Source: Halovibrio salipaludis
GTDB taxonomy: Bacteria > Pseudomonadota > Gammaproteobacteria > Pseudomonadales > Oleiphilaceae
Direction: 5' to 3'
NCBI RefSeq assembly: GCF_002286965.1
Contig: NZ_NSKD01000003.1
Span: forward strand, 1 to 64,000
DNA: 64,000 bases
The notes under the pieces are model-generated. The model saw only the letters and a program-made list of their open reading frames with translations. It had not been told where the DNA came from and did not search any database. The translations under genes were made by a program, and so were the position numbers. Positions 35,219 to 44,458 of this stretch are shown piece by piece. Every line of letters begins with the position of its first letter. Position 1 is the stretch's first letter.

Positions 35219-35992
35219 TCAGCTGCGGATGCCCTTGCCGCGGTCAAGCAGGCGCAGGCTCACCGTGAACAATACCACCGAGAACACCAACAGCATCCCA
35301 ATGGCCCAGACCGGTCCAACGTCGGAAGCCCCCAGCACCCCGTAGCGGAAAGCGTTGACCATGTAGAGGATCGGATTGGCCATGGAGAGCCCCTGCCAGA
35401 ACGGATCCAGCAGGTTGATGGAATAGAACACGCCCCCGAGATAGGTCAGTGGCGTCAGCACAAAGGTCGGCACAATCGAGATGTCATCGAACTTGGTGGC
35501 GAACATGGCGTTGATGAACCCGCCCAGAGAGAACACCAGCGACGTGAGCAGCGCCGTGGTAACCACCAGGACCGGGCTGTAGAACTCCAGGGTGGTGAAC
35601 GCCAGTGACACCAGCATGACCACGAAACCCACGATCAGGCCGCGCGCCATGCCACCGGCCAGGTAGCCAGTCAGGATCACCCAGTTGGGCGTGGGCGAGA
35701 CCAGCAGTTCCTCAATGCTGCGCTGGAACTTCATGCTGAAGAACGAGGACACCACATTGGCGTAGGAGCTGGTGATCACCGACATCATGATCAGCCCCGG
35801 CACAATGAACTCCATGTAGTCGTAGCCTTCCATGGGCCCGATGCGGCTTCCGATCAGGTTGCCGAAGATCACGAAGTACAGGGTCATGGTCACCGCTGGC
35901 GGCAGCAGGGTCTGCGGCCAGATGCGGGTGAAGCGCCGCACCTCGCGCACGACGATGGTCATGAAGGCGATCCAGATCTGGTACGGCGTCAT
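35219..35992 (-). CDS. ABC-2 type exporter permease, YadH-like
   Basis: The 257-residue permease has six membrane helices and the ABC-2 signature region near FKFQ: YANVVSSFFSMKFQRSIEEL and NPILYMVNAFRYGVLG, typical of the YadH/NodJ group. Its start overlaps the ATPase gene by 4 bp (ATGA). With that ATPase it forms an exporter; the substrate of YadGH-like systems is not established. It is probably cotranscribed with queF downstream. Confidence 0.88.
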   Translation of the reverse strand: MTPYQIWIAFMTIVVREVRRFTRIWPQTLLPPAVTMTLYFVIFGNLIGSRIGPMEGYDYMEFIVPGLIMMSVITSSYANVVSSFFSMKFQRSIEELLVSPTPNWVILTGYLAGGMARGLIVGFVVMLVSLAFTTLEFYSPVLVVTTALLTSLVFSLGGFINAMFATKFDDISIVPTFVLTPLTYLGGVFYSINLLDPFWQGLSMANPILYMVNAFRYGVLGASDVGPVWAIGMLLVFSVVLFTVSLRLLDRGKGIRS

Positions 35993-36933
35993 GCGCTCTC
36001 CTCCTCTTCGGATTCCGGCAGCGAACGCCCCACCAGGCTCATGAACAGCTCCTCCAGCCGGTTGGAACGGTTGCGCATGCTGGTCACCTCCCAGCCCTGC
36101 TCACCGAGCTGGCGGAAGACGTCGTTCAGGCCGTCCTCCTTTTCAACCTCGACGACCAGTGCCCCCTCGTCATTGCGGAAGCAGTGATAGCCCTCAAGCT
36201 GCGGCAGGGTTCCGGGATCGTTGCGGATATCGAGTATGAAATGCTCCATGCTCAGCTGCTGCAGCAGGGCCTGTTTGGAGGTGTGCTGAAGGATGCGGCC
36301 ACCGTCGATGATGGCGATGTTGCGGCACAGCGCTTCCGCCTCCTCCAGATAGTGGGTGGTCAGGATGATGGTGACCCCCTCGCGGTTGATGCGCTCAAGA
36401 AATCCCCACATGGAACGCCGCAGCTCAATGTCCACGCCCGCCGTGGGTTCGTCCAGGATCAGGACCCGGGGCTCATGCACCAGCGCCCGGGCAATGAGCA
36501 GCCGGCGCTTCATGCCCCCGGAGAGCATGCGTGCCGGAGAGTTGCGCTTGTCCCAAAGGCCCAGCTCGCGCAGGTAACGCTCGGCATTGAGCGCCGCCCG
36601 GGCCGGCGCCATCCCGTAATAGCCGGCCTGGGTGCGCACGATGTCACCCACTTTCTCGAACTGGTTGAAATTGAACTCCTGGGGGACAAAACCGAGCCAT
36701 GTCTTGAGACGCGCGGGATCGGTATCCAGGTCAGCATCGAACACCCGCACCTGCCCGGACGTCTTGCGCACCAGAGAGGCAAGCACGCCGAGCGTGGTGG
36801 ATTTGCCGGCCCCGTTCGGCCCCAGCAGGGCAAAGAAGTCACCGGCTTCGACCTGCATATCAATCCCCTTCAGGGCCTCAAGGCCGCCGGGAAAGGTCTT
36901 GCGCAATCCGCGAATATCCAGTGCGTATTCCAT
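35989..36933 (-). CDS. ABC exporter ATP-binding protein, YadG-like
   Basis: This 314-residue ATPase has Walker A (LLGPNGAGKSTT), Q-loop (FVPQEFNFNQF), signature (MLSGGMKRRLLIARAL), Walker B (RVLILDEPTAG) and H-loop (LTTHYLEEAE). The approximately 80-residue C-terminal extension is typical of the YadG/NodI-like subfamily. It is first in the minus-strand unit yadG-yadH-queF. The 151-bp region upstream, shared divergently with a lipoprotein gene, shows no operator I can name. Confidence 0.9.
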   Translation of the reverse strand: MEYALDIRGLRKTFPGGLEALKGIDMQVEAGDFFALLGPNGAGKSTTLGVLASLVRKTSGQVRVFDADLDTDPARLKTWLGFVPQEFNFNQFEKVGDIVRTQAGYYGMAPARAALNAERYLRELGLWDKRNSPARMLSGGMKRRLLIARALVHEPRVLILDEPTAGVDIELRRSMWGFLERINREGVTIILTTHYLEEAEALCRNIAIIDGGRILQHTSKQALLQQLSMEHFILDIRNDPGTLPQLEGYHCFRNDEGALVVEVEKEDGLNDVFRQLGEQGWEVTSMRNRSNRLEELFMSLVGRSLPESEEEESA

Positions 36934-37084
36934 AGAGATCTCTTATCGAATCAACGTCGCTGATTATGGGGATCACGTGCCCTGATGCAAGGGCATTGCC
37001 CAATCTGCGACCTGTGTCAGATCAGAACCGGCTGCAGCTTCCTACAATGCCGAAACGCAACAGTTCAGGGCCTATGGACGAGCA

Positions 37085-38251
37085 ATGACCACCCAGACCC
37101 CGCGATACGCAGCACGGATGATAACCACCCTTCTCACCACGGGATGCCTGCTGGCACTTGCCGGCTGCGGCGGCAGTGATAGCGACGGGAACGGCGACCT
37201 GCGCACGGGCACCCTTTTCACCCAGGGCGTCGAGAACCTCCATTATGAAACGCGCAGCCAGTCCGGGACCACCAATGAGGACGGCGAATTCCGCTACCGC
37301 CCCGGCGAGACACTGACCTTCCGGGTGGGCAACCTTGTCCTCGCCGAAAACGTGCCCGCCGCCCCCCTCCTCACGCCCGTCGACTTCACGGCGGAGGCCC
37401 GCAGGCAGCTGCACAGCGGCGGCACCGATAATGAAAACCTGGAAACCCATCGCGGCATTGAAGAGGATCTGGCGGAAAACAACGCGATCGCCATCAACAT
37501 CACGCGCCTGCTTTCCGCACTCGCGGAGCAGGACAATCCGGGTTCCTCGGAGGAAACTCTCGAAATCACGCAACGGACCATCGATCAGCTCAACAGCTAC
37601 CTGGCCGATGACAGCAATCCACGCATTGATTTCAGTGTTTCCACCGAATCGTTCTCAAGGCCGGATAACGTCTCGAATGACAACCGGGACCCCGAGACGG
37701 GTGACCTGATCGACCCGTCACCAGCCAACCGCCTGCTGGACAGCATCTGCTTCGAGCCGGAAGGCGACGAGCTCTGTGAAGCCCCGCCCACCCAGTCCGA
37801 GATCGACAATGCCAGCGGTGAGCAGCAGGAAGAGCTGTCGGATGAACGATCCAACATCCTCAATGCCCGCCGCACACTCGAGGGGGCCACCACCGGCAAC
37901 GCCATTGAGTTTCTTTCCCAGGATACGCTGGATTTCAGGAACGACCTGGCGACCGCCTTCTACCTTGATCCCGGCACCCTGACCATCAGCCCCTCAGATG
38001 GCCGCATCAGAACAGTGGCCATCAAACGCACCGGTTCATCCGGCTTCTCACTGAAACGGCTGGAGGCGAAAGCGAAGGGTACGGGCTGGGCGGTCCACAG
38101 CGTGGACCGCCAGGAAGGCACCGTGGAATTCTACCGGAATACCAGCAGCCCCGCGGAAAGCGGCACGATACTCGTGAACTTCAAGGTGGATTACCCGGGG
38201 TTCGACAACTACCGCTGGTTCCGCAAGAACCTGCTGGTGGAAGTCAACTGA
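37085..38251 (+). CDS. Putative lipoprotein of unknown function
   Basis: This 388-residue protein has a signal peptide ending in the lipobox LALAGC (Cys about 28), then a Gly/Asp linker. The region 40-90 reads like a carboxypeptidase-regulatory or transthyretin-like beta domain often found in lipoproteins (GTTNEDGEFRYRPGETLTFR, VGNLVLAENVPAAP). The remainder has a helical acidic middle and a beta-rich C-terminus (VNFKVDYPGFDNYRWF). I do not recognise a named family. It overlaps the convergent HD-GYP gene by 8 bp. Confidence 0.7.
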   Translation: MTTQTPRYAARMITTLLTTGCLLALAGCGGSDSDGNGDLRTGTLFTQGVENLHYETRSQSGTTNEDGEFRYRPGETLTFRVGNLVLAENVPAAPLLTPVDFTAEARRQLHSGGTDNENLETHRGIEEDLAENNAIAINITRLLSALAEQDNPGSSEETLEITQRTIDQLNSYLADDSNPRIDFSVSTESFSRPDNVSNDNRDPETGDLIDPSPANRLLDSICFEPEGDELCEAPPTQSEIDNASGEQQEELSDERSNILNARRTLEGATTGNAIEFLSQDTLDFRNDLATAFYLDPGTLTISPSDGRIRTVAIKRTGSSGFSLKRLEAKAKGTGWAVHSVDRQEGTVEFYRNTSSPAESGTILVNFKVDYPGFDNYRWFRKNLLVEVN

Positions 38252-39545
38252 ACAGCCCCTTGAGACTCCAGCGGGAGCGCTGGCGTGCCGCCGCGCCGGT
38301 CACCTCGTACTGCGAGGGATCAATGCCCCCGTAACCGAAGGGTTTGCAGTCCACGATGCGGGCGTTGGCGTCCGCCGCCTCCTCATTCTGTTTGGCCAGA
38401 TCCACGATGTGGCCCTGCTGGAGGGGCTTCTTATCGGTATCGGTCAGCACCATCACGCTGGGCCAGAGGCGGCGCTTCGGCGTGTGTGACACCACCACGG
38501 CCACCTCGCGGGTCGCCAGTTCCACGATGGTGCCCGTCGGGTAGACCCCCACCGCCTGAATGAACTGCTCAACCAGATCTTCCTGGAACTGGCTGTTGCG
38601 GCACTCAAAGAGCCTGGAGACAGCCTGGGCCGGCGTCAGCTGGCTGCGCCTGTCCCTGGGCTCAATCAGGGTTTCATAGTAATCAACCAGCCCTACGAGC
38701 TTCGCCAGCAGGGGAATATGCTCACCGTTGACCTGCTGCGGGAACCCGGTGCCGTTATGGCGTTCCCGGTGGTAACGGATCACGTTCACCACCACGCGCG
38801 GCAGACCGGAAGCCGCCGCAAGGCGGGCCCCGACCTCCGGGTAGCGGCAGTAGGTCTGCCACTGCTCAGCGGTCAGCTCACGCTCGGGCACCTGCATGCC
38901 CTCGGGCAGACGCGCCTTACCGATGTGCGAGAGCAACGCGCCCAGCGAAAGCTTGTGCAGCACGTCCGGGTCCAGCCCGAGCTGACGCCCCAGAAGCAGG
39001 GCCCAGATGCTGATGTTGAGGGAATGGCGATAGGAGTAATCATCGCGGCTCTGGACGCGGCTGAGCCACAGCAGCGCATCGGGATTACGTGCCACGCTCT
39101 CTGCCATCGTGCGGGCAACAGAGGAAACCTCTGCCACGTCGACCTCACTTTCGCCGGCAGCCAGGGTTTCATTGACCTTGTCCAGGGCTTTCTCAACGCC
39201 GTCCAGAACCGGCTGAACGTCGCGGATTTCCTTGCGCAGAGGGCGTGTGGTCTCGTAATGATGGGGATTGCGGACCTTGATGGCCGGCAGCTTGATCACC
39301 TTGCCATCACTGCTGTCACGCCGGGCCGCGGCCCCCGAGGAGTCGGCGGCCTTACTCTCGCGCTTCTCCGCCACATCCACGTGAACATGGCGGCAGTGCC
39401 GGGTCAGCTCATCCAGTTCCTGCTGGTTGCGGATGTAGAACCCCTGGATGGGGAACGGCGTCTCATGCCACGGCCGATCAAGATCCGCAACGAACATGCC
39501 GATTTCGAGTTCCTTTACGGAGATCTTTCGCCGCTGTACACCCAT
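38244..39545 (-). CDS. HD-GYP domain protein with DUF3391, degenerate catalytic motifs
   Basis: 433 residues: an N-terminal DUF3391-type domain (KELEIGMFVADLDRPWHETP) followed by an HD-GYP domain (about 145-345). Landmarks are recognisable (YRHSLNIS, then ALLSHIGKARLP, YHRERHNGTGFPQ, LVGLVDYYETL). However, the metal-binding HD pair is replaced by S206-H207, and in the HHExxDGxGYP segment the second His is R260 and the Asp is N264. Classical HD-GYP enzymes hydrolyse c-di-GMP with these residues. This copy is therefore probably an inactive or altered sensor. C-terminal tail of about 60 residues is polar. Confidence 0.85.
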   Translation of the reverse strand: MGVQRRKISVKELEIGMFVADLDRPWHETPFPIQGFYIRNQQELDELTRHCRHVHVDVAEKRESKAADSSGAAARRDSSDGKVIKLPAIKVRNPHHYETTRPLRKEIRDVQPVLDGVEKALDKVNETLAAGESEVDVAEVSSVARTMAESVARNPDALLWLSRVQSRDDYSYRHSLNISIWALLLGRQLGLDPDVLHKLSLGALLSHIGKARLPEGMQVPERELTAEQWQTYCRYPEVGARLAAASGLPRVVVNVIRYHRERHNGTGFPQQVNGEHIPLLAKLVGLVDYYETLIEPRDRRSQLTPAQAVSRLFECRNSQFQEDLVEQFIQAVGVYPTGTIVELATREVAVVVSHTPKRRLWPSVMVLTDTDKKPLQQGHIVDLAKQNEEAADANARIVDCKPFGYGGIDPSQYEVTGAAARQRSRWSLKGLFS

Positions 39546-39580
39546 GGATTCGTCCTCGACGCCCGGAATGACTTCTTTGT

Positions 39581-39628
39581 GTTGCTTCTTCTTTTTTGCA
39601 TTGTTTCAAAATTGAAATAAGAAGCAAC
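39581..39628. repeat. Nested inverted repeat upstream of the HD-GYP gene
   Basis: GTTGCTTCTT (39581-39590) and AAGAAGCAAC (39619-39628) form a perfect 10-bp inverted repeat with 28 bp between. Inside lies the shorter palindrome TTTCAA-AA-TTGAAA. It sits in the leader of the HD-GYP gene and after the 39694-40272 gene on the same strand, so it could be an operator, leader hairpin or terminator. Confidence 0.5.
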
Positions 39629-39693
39629 GCGCCGACTGTGACGATTCGTTCCGCAAATGCGGCGAAATGTTACAGGACTTTTCCGGGCGGGGA

Positions 39694-40272
39694 TCACTCC
39701 TCGTCACAGACACGGTCATCGAGTTCCGGCGGGCGCTGGGTAAGGCTGCCGGTGGGCACAGTGCGCACCCGGAAGATATAGGGCACAGACGAGGCACGCG
39801 GATAGTCAACGTTGACCACCTCGTCGCCCATGTCCACACCCGTCTGGCGGGGGGAACAGCTGACGCTGAGTTCAACGCGGTTGCCAAGCTCGCGAACCCG
39901 CGTGCTGCCCCCGGCGTCGGTCAGCTGCATGCACACCTGCCCCGCGTCTACCGGGGAGCCGCCGTTCGCGGCATCCAGCCGAGGGTCACCACAGGCCGCA
40001 ATTGCATCCTCCGAGCAGGTGCCTTCCATTCCGGGGTCGCGCAGTTTCCACTCGCGCCGGCTGCACTGGGTCGTCACGGTCACCGGTGTGGCGCTGTCCT
40101 GGCGCCAGTGCCAGGCGGGGTAGCGCGCGGTTTTCCATTTCAGCAGCACACGCCGCTCCTCTCCGGCGGAGTTCTCGGCGGTCATGGCGGAATAATGGGT
40201 CCGCTGTGTGGCACAGCCGGAAAGCCCCGTTGCCAGCAGCAGGACCAGCACGGCGCCAGTAGCAGTTCTCAA
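39694..40272 (-). CDS. Putative lipoprotein, unknown function
   Basis: The 192-residue product has a signal peptide and lipobox LSGC (Cys 20). Six further cysteines occur (TTQCSRREW, GTCSEDAIAACG, QVCMQL, VSCSP, RVCDEE), suggesting disulfides in the periplasm or at the outer membrane. I do not recognise the family. Its start overlaps the stop of the PilZ gene by 4 bp, so the two are coupled. Confidence 0.65.
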   Translation of the reverse strand: MRTATGAVLVLLLATGLSGCATQRTHYSAMTAENSAGEERRVLLKWKTARYPAWHWRQDSATPVTVTTQCSRREWKLRDPGMEGTCSEDAIAACGDPRLDAANGGSPVDAGQVCMQLTDAGGSTRVRELGNRVELSVSCSPRQTGVDMGDEVVNVDYPRASSVPYIFRVRTVPTGSLTQRPPELDDRVCDEE

Positions 40273-40556
40273 AGGCTTTCTCCCTGCTCGGTCTGCGTAT
40301 CCATGAACGCCAGGCCATAGCCATCACTGGCCTCGCGCACCACCCGCATCCGGCGCACGGGCGCGGGTACGGGCAACCCCTGGACCTGGACCTCCACCTC
40401 ACTGCCAATCCCGGGGAAAGGCTCATTATCCACAAGAACGAAGATACCGCCATCGGACAGATCACGCATTGTGAATACGTGCTCGCCGATATCGCGGTGG
40501 CGCACCATGATGCGCACACTCATGCTCGTCCGGATGTAACGCCGCTGCTCAGGCAT
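40269..40556 (-). CDS. PilZ domain protein
   Basis: About 95 residues when started at ATG 40556 (an in-frame GTG at 40610 would add 18 residues). A single PilZ domain is visible: QRRYIRTSMSVRI with the basic c-di-GMP-binding region, DLSDGGIFVLVD with the D/N-x-S-x-x-G motif, and a closing strand GYGLAFMD. PilZ proteins bind c-di-GMP and act as effectors. Near the HD-GYP and GGDEF proteins of this window it completes a sensing, making and reading set, though a direct link is inferred. Confidence 0.85.
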   Translation of the reverse strand: MPEQRRYIRTSMSVRIMVRHRDIGEHVFTMRDLSDGGIFVLVDNEPFPGIGSEVEVQVQGLPVPAPVRRMRVVREASDGYGLAFMDTQTEQGESL

Positions 40557-40634
40557 ACTCCCTGTTCCACCCTTGATGCTGTCCGGAGCAAGCATAGCAG
40601 CTTCCGCCACGCCTGCAGCCTGAAAGCTAGTAGT

Positions 40635-40653
40635 TGCGAATCATTTACATTAC
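40635..40653 (+). promoter_or_regulatory. Fur-like box upstream of fbpA
   Basis: TGCGAATCATTTACATTAC at 40635-40653 resembles the Fur consensus GATAATGATAATCATTATC in its AATCATT core and its flanking A/T triplets. It lies 41 bp before the fbpA ATG, where iron repression would be expected. The match is partial. Confidence 0.5.
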
Positions 40654-40694
40654 AATACTGATCCCATCGCCATCATCACTCCAGGGAGAAACGG

Positions 40695-41708
40695 ATGCAA
40701 AACAAACTGATTGGTCTCATCGTGCTGGTATTGATCGCCGCCGGTGGTTATCTCGGCATCTCAGCCGTTAACGAGCCCAGCACGCTCACGCTCTATTCCG
40801 GTCGGGGTGAGTCCATGGTCCGCCCGATGATCGAGCGCTTTGAATCCCGGACAGGTATCAATGTGGACGTCCGCTATGGCGACACCGCCCAGCTGGCCGT
40901 ACTGCTGCAGGAGGAAGGCGACCAGACACCGGCCGACGTTTTCTGGGGCCAGGACGCTGGCGCCATGGGCTCGCTGGCGAAGGCGGACCGCCTGGCGACG
41001 CTGCCCGAGTCCCTCTATTCGGACCTGCCGCCCATCTTCCGCAGCCGCACCGGTGAATGGGTTGCCGTGACCGGCCGCGCCCGCACCTTCGTGTATTCCC
41101 CGGAGCGCGTCAGCGAGAGCGAAAAGCCCGAAAGCGTCTTCGACCTGACCGAGCCACAGTACGAAGGCCGCGTTGGCTGGGCGCCGACCAATGGCTCCTT
41201 CCAGTCGTTCGTTACAGCCATGCGCCATGAGCACGGCGACGAGCGGACCCTCGAATGGCTCGAGGCCATGGATGACAATGGCGTGGAAGCCTTCCGCAAC
41301 AACAGCTCCCAGGTGGAGGGAGTAGCCGACGGCGCGATCGACTTTGGCCTGGTCAACAACTATTATCTGCCGCGCTACAAGGCGAACGATGAGCAATACC
41401 CTGCGGAACAGGACTTTTTCGAGTCCGGCGACATCGGTAACCTCGTAAACGTCGCGGGCACCGGCATCATCAAGGGCACGGAGAACCGTGAGCAGGCGGT
41501 TGAGTTCATCCGCTTCCTGCTGTCCCCCGAAGCCCAGGAGTACTTCACACAGGAGGTGCACGAGTACCCGGTGCGCAGTGACGTGGAACGCAACCCGCAG
41601 CTCAAGCCCCTGGAAGAGCTGGTGAACGCAGCTCCAGAGATCAACCTGGACGAACTCGAGGACCTGGAAGGCACGCTGGACCTGCTCCGCGAAGCGGACC
41701 TGATCTGA
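40695..41708 (+). CDS. fbpA: Ferric iron ABC transporter, substrate-binding protein
   Basis: A 337-residue periplasmic protein of the FbpA/FutA family with a signal anchor (LIGLIVLVLIAAGGYLGISA). STLTLYSGRGESMVRPMIER opens the fold, and VNNYYLPRYK supplies the paired Tyr that ligates ferric iron. No lipobox is seen, so it is either cleaved or held by its N-terminus. It is the first gene of fbpABC and has a Fur-like site upstream. Confidence 0.9.
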   Translation: MQNKLIGLIVLVLIAAGGYLGISAVNEPSTLTLYSGRGESMVRPMIERFESRTGINVDVRYGDTAQLAVLLQEEGDQTPADVFWGQDAGAMGSLAKADRLATLPESLYSDLPPIFRSRTGEWVAVTGRARTFVYSPERVSESEKPESVFDLTEPQYEGRVGWAPTNGSFQSFVTAMRHEHGDERTLEWLEAMDDNGVEAFRNNSSQVEGVADGAIDFGLVNNYYLPRYKANDEQYPAEQDFFESGDIGNLVNVAGTGIIKGTENREQAVEFIRFLLSPEAQEYFTQEVHEYPVRSDVERNPQLKPLEELVNAAPEINLDELEDLEGTLDLLREADLI

Positions 41709-41736
41709 CTCCTCCCGCACCAACGCCGGAGACTCC

Positions 41737-43296
41737 ATGGCCCAGCGCGCCCCACTGCACATTCTGGCTCCCGCACTGCTGGTGGCGGTGGCCATGGTGG
41801 TACCGCTGGGCTACCTGGGGTTGCGCGCCTTCCAGGCGGATCCCCAGACCGTCATGGACCTGGTTTTCCGGGAGCGCAACCTCCATCTCCTGATCAACAC
41901 CCTGAAACTCAGCTTCGGGGTACTGGTGGTTACAACCATCATCGCCCTGCCGCTGGCATGGCTGGTCACACGCACGGACATGGGCCACCGGCGCCTGCTC
42001 ACCATTCTGGGTGTGGTCCCACTGGCGGTGCCCGGGTATGTGATGGCCTATGCGCTCATCGGTATTGGCGGGCACTACGGCATCACCGCCCAGCTCTTCG
42101 ACTGGCAGCTGCCACGCATCCAGGGGTACTGGGGGGCTGTGGCAGGCCTGAGTCTCTATACCTTCCCGTACCTGTTCCTGAACCTGCGATCAGCGCTGCT
42201 CGGACTGGATGCCAGCCTCGAGGAAAGCGCACGCAGCATGGGTCACTCGGAGACGGCCATCTTCCGGCGCATCATCCTGAGCCAGCTCATGCCGTCACTC
42301 ATGGCAGGCTGGCTGGTCATTGGGCTCTACGCGCTGGGGGATTTCGGGGTGGTGGCGCTCATGCGCTACGAGGTCTTCAGCTATGCCATTTTCAACCAGT
42401 ACTCCGGCGCCTTCGACCGCATCTATGCGGCCTGGCTCTCTCTGATGCTGCTGGCCATCGCCTTGGTGTTCGTGATGAGCGAGAGCGTCATCCTGCGCCG
42501 CCGGCGACTGGCCAGCACGGGTCGGGGTGTGGAACGCCATGCCCCACCCCACCAGCTGGGGAAATGGCGGATTCCAGCGTGGGTGTTCGTCAGCGTCGTG
42601 GTACTGGCCTCGCTGGGTCTGCCCGTGGTGATCCTGGCCTACTGGCTGCTCATGGCGCCGCCGCCGCTGTCCTTCTTCCTGGAAGTACCGCTGGTCTTCG
42701 CGCGCTCCGCCGTGGCAGCCATGCCCGCGGCACTGCTGGCCACCGCCATGGCCCTGCCGGTGGCCTATCTGGCCGTGCGCCATCCCTCAAGGATGGCCAA
42801 CGCCGTGGAGCGTTCCGCCTACATCGGTTATGCCATTCCACCGCTGACGCTGGCCCTGGCACTGGTGTTCCTGGCATTGAACACGGTCACTGTTCTCTAC
42901 CAGACGCTGGCCCTGCTGATCCTGGGCTGGGCGCTGGCGACAGTGGCGCTGGCCATGGGCCCACTGCGCAGCACCCTGATGCAGATGCGCCCCAGCATGG
43001 AAGAAGCCGCCCACTCACTCGGGCATGGCCCCTCCAGCACCTTTTTCAACGTGGTCTTTCCCCACCTCAGGAAAAGCATTCTGGCCGCCCTGGCCCTGGT
43101 GTTCCTGTTCTGTATGAAAGAGCTGCCCATCACCTTCCTGCTGGCGCCCACCGGCTACACCACGCTGGCCGTGACTGTATTCAGCCGCACCTCAGAAGGT
43201 ATGATGGCGGAAGCCGCCCCCTTTGCCGCTGCCATCATGCTGTTCTCCGGGCTTTCCGTTGCCCTGATCCTGAACCGTGAAGGGGACCGACACTGA
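41737..43296 (+). CDS. fbpB: Ferric iron ABC transporter, permease
   Basis: This 519-residue permease has about twelve helices and two copies of the binding-protein-dependent permease loop: LDASLEESARSMGHSETAIF and QMRPSMEEAAHSLGHGPSST (EAA-type motifs). This fused double-permease form is typical of FbpB/SfuB iron(III) systems. It starts 28 bp after fbpA, and its stop overlaps the fbpC ATG (TGATG). Confidence 0.92.
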   Translation: MAQRAPLHILAPALLVAVAMVVPLGYLGLRAFQADPQTVMDLVFRERNLHLLINTLKLSFGVLVVTTIIALPLAWLVTRTDMGHRRLLTILGVVPLAVPGYVMAYALIGIGGHYGITAQLFDWQLPRIQGYWGAVAGLSLYTFPYLFLNLRSALLGLDASLEESARSMGHSETAIFRRIILSQLMPSLMAGWLVIGLYALGDFGVVALMRYEVFSYAIFNQYSGAFDRIYAAWLSLMLLAIALVFVMSESVILRRRRLASTGRGVERHAPPHQLGKWRIPAWVFVSVVVLASLGLPVVILAYWLLMAPPPLSFFLEVPLVFARSAVAAMPAALLATAMALPVAYLAVRHPSRMANAVERSAYIGYAIPPLTLALALVFLALNTVTVLYQTLALLILGWALATVALAMGPLRSTLMQMRPSMEEAAHSLGHGPSSTFFNVVFPHLRKSILAALALVFLFCMKELPITFLLAPTGYTTLAVTVFSRTSEGMMAEAAPFAAAIMLFSGLSVALILNREGDRH

Positions 43297-44378
43297 TGCG
43301 GGAGTATTCACCCATTCACAGCACCGCCCCTGCCAGCACTCCCCTGCTGAGCACCCGTCACCTTGTCCGCCGTTTCCGCGATGCGGACCGTCCTGCCGTG
43401 GACAACGTCTGCTTCGAGCTCTACCGCGGCGAGATCCTGGCGCTGCTGGGGCCTTCCGGTTGCGGTAAGACCACTACCCTGCGCATGATTGCCGGCTTCG
43501 AGACCCCTGACAGCGGCAGCGTCCTGCTGGGTGAGCGCGACATCACCAATGTCCCCACCCAGAAGCGGCGCATCGGCATGGTATTCCAGGACTACGCGCT
43601 CTTCCCCCACATGACGCTTGCCGAAAACGTCGCCTTCGCCATGACCCACCTGCCCCGCAAACAGCGCCATGCCAGAGCACTGGAATGGCTGGCACTGGTG
43701 AACATGGCGGAGCTCGGGGAGCGCTTCCCGGAGGAACTCTCCGGCGGGCAGCAGCAGCGTGTAGCCCTGGTACGAACCCTGGCAGCGGAACCCGAGCTGG
43801 TCCTTCTGGACGAGCCCTTCTCCAACCTGGACGCGGGGCTGCGTGAGCGCACCCGCAAGGAAATGCGGGAACTGTTCAAGAAAACGGGCACCACCGTGAT
43901 CCTGGTCACCCACGACCAGGCCGAGGCCATGACGATGGCGGACCGCATCGGCGTCATGCGCCAGGGGCGGCTGCTCCAGGTGGGCCCGCCCCAGGCGGTC
44001 TACCGTGAGCCCGCCGATGCCTTTGTGGCCGAGTTCCTTGGCCATACCAACCTCCTGGAAGGCGAAGCAGCGGGGCTTTCCGCTGCCACCGCCCTGGGCC
44101 CCATCTCACTCAACACCCAGGCCCACGGGCCCGTGACCCTCTCGCTCAGGCCCGAGGATCTCGCCCTGGTGCGCTCTGAGGATCCGGACAGCGCCATCAT
44201 CGTGGACCGGGAATTCCGGGGGCATGACTATTTCTACCTGCTCGCCCGGGGTGACAGCCGATACTGCGCCATCGTCCCCAACCACGATCCGCTGGAAGTC
44301 GGTGCCAGGGTCAGACTGCAGACGGCCGGGGAAGCCTCCGTGCTGCCGGACGAGGGGCGCTCCCAGACGCAGCACTGA
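43296..44378 (+). CDS. fbpC: Ferric iron ABC transporter, ATP-binding protein
   Basis: This 360-residue ATPase has Walker A (LLGPSGCGKTTT), Q-loop (MVFQDYALFPHM), signature (LSGGQQQRVALVR), Walker B (LVLLDEPFSNLD) and H-loop (ILVTHDQAEAM). A TOBE-like regulatory domain occupies about 255-350. It energises FbpAB. The last gene of the fbp operon; no terminator hairpin is visible in the following 80 bp. Confidence 0.92.
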   Translation: MREYSPIHSTAPASTPLLSTRHLVRRFRDADRPAVDNVCFELYRGEILALLGPSGCGKTTTLRMIAGFETPDSGSVLLGERDITNVPTQKRRIGMVFQDYALFPHMTLAENVAFAMTHLPRKQRHARALEWLALVNMAELGERFPEELSGGQQQRVALVRTLAAEPELVLLDEPFSNLDAGLRERTRKEMRELFKKTGTTVILVTHDQAEAMTMADRIGVMRQGRLLQVGPPQAVYREPADAFVAEFLGHTNLLEGEAAGLSAATALGPISLNTQAHGPVTLSLRPEDLALVRSEDPDSAIIVDREFRGHDYFYLLARGDSRYCAIVPNHDPLEVGARVRLQTAGEASVLPDEGRSQTQH

Positions 44379-44458
44379 TGCCGCCATCGGGGTTGTGCTG
44401 TGGCGCCTGACACGCTATACAGTCAGTCACTGACGCAATATGCCGGAGACCAAGCCGC

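Noticed and set aside
41958-43280. 440-residue plus-strand open frame inside fbpB
   Set aside because: It is out of frame with intact fbpB and made of Gly/His/Pro-rich shadow sequence.
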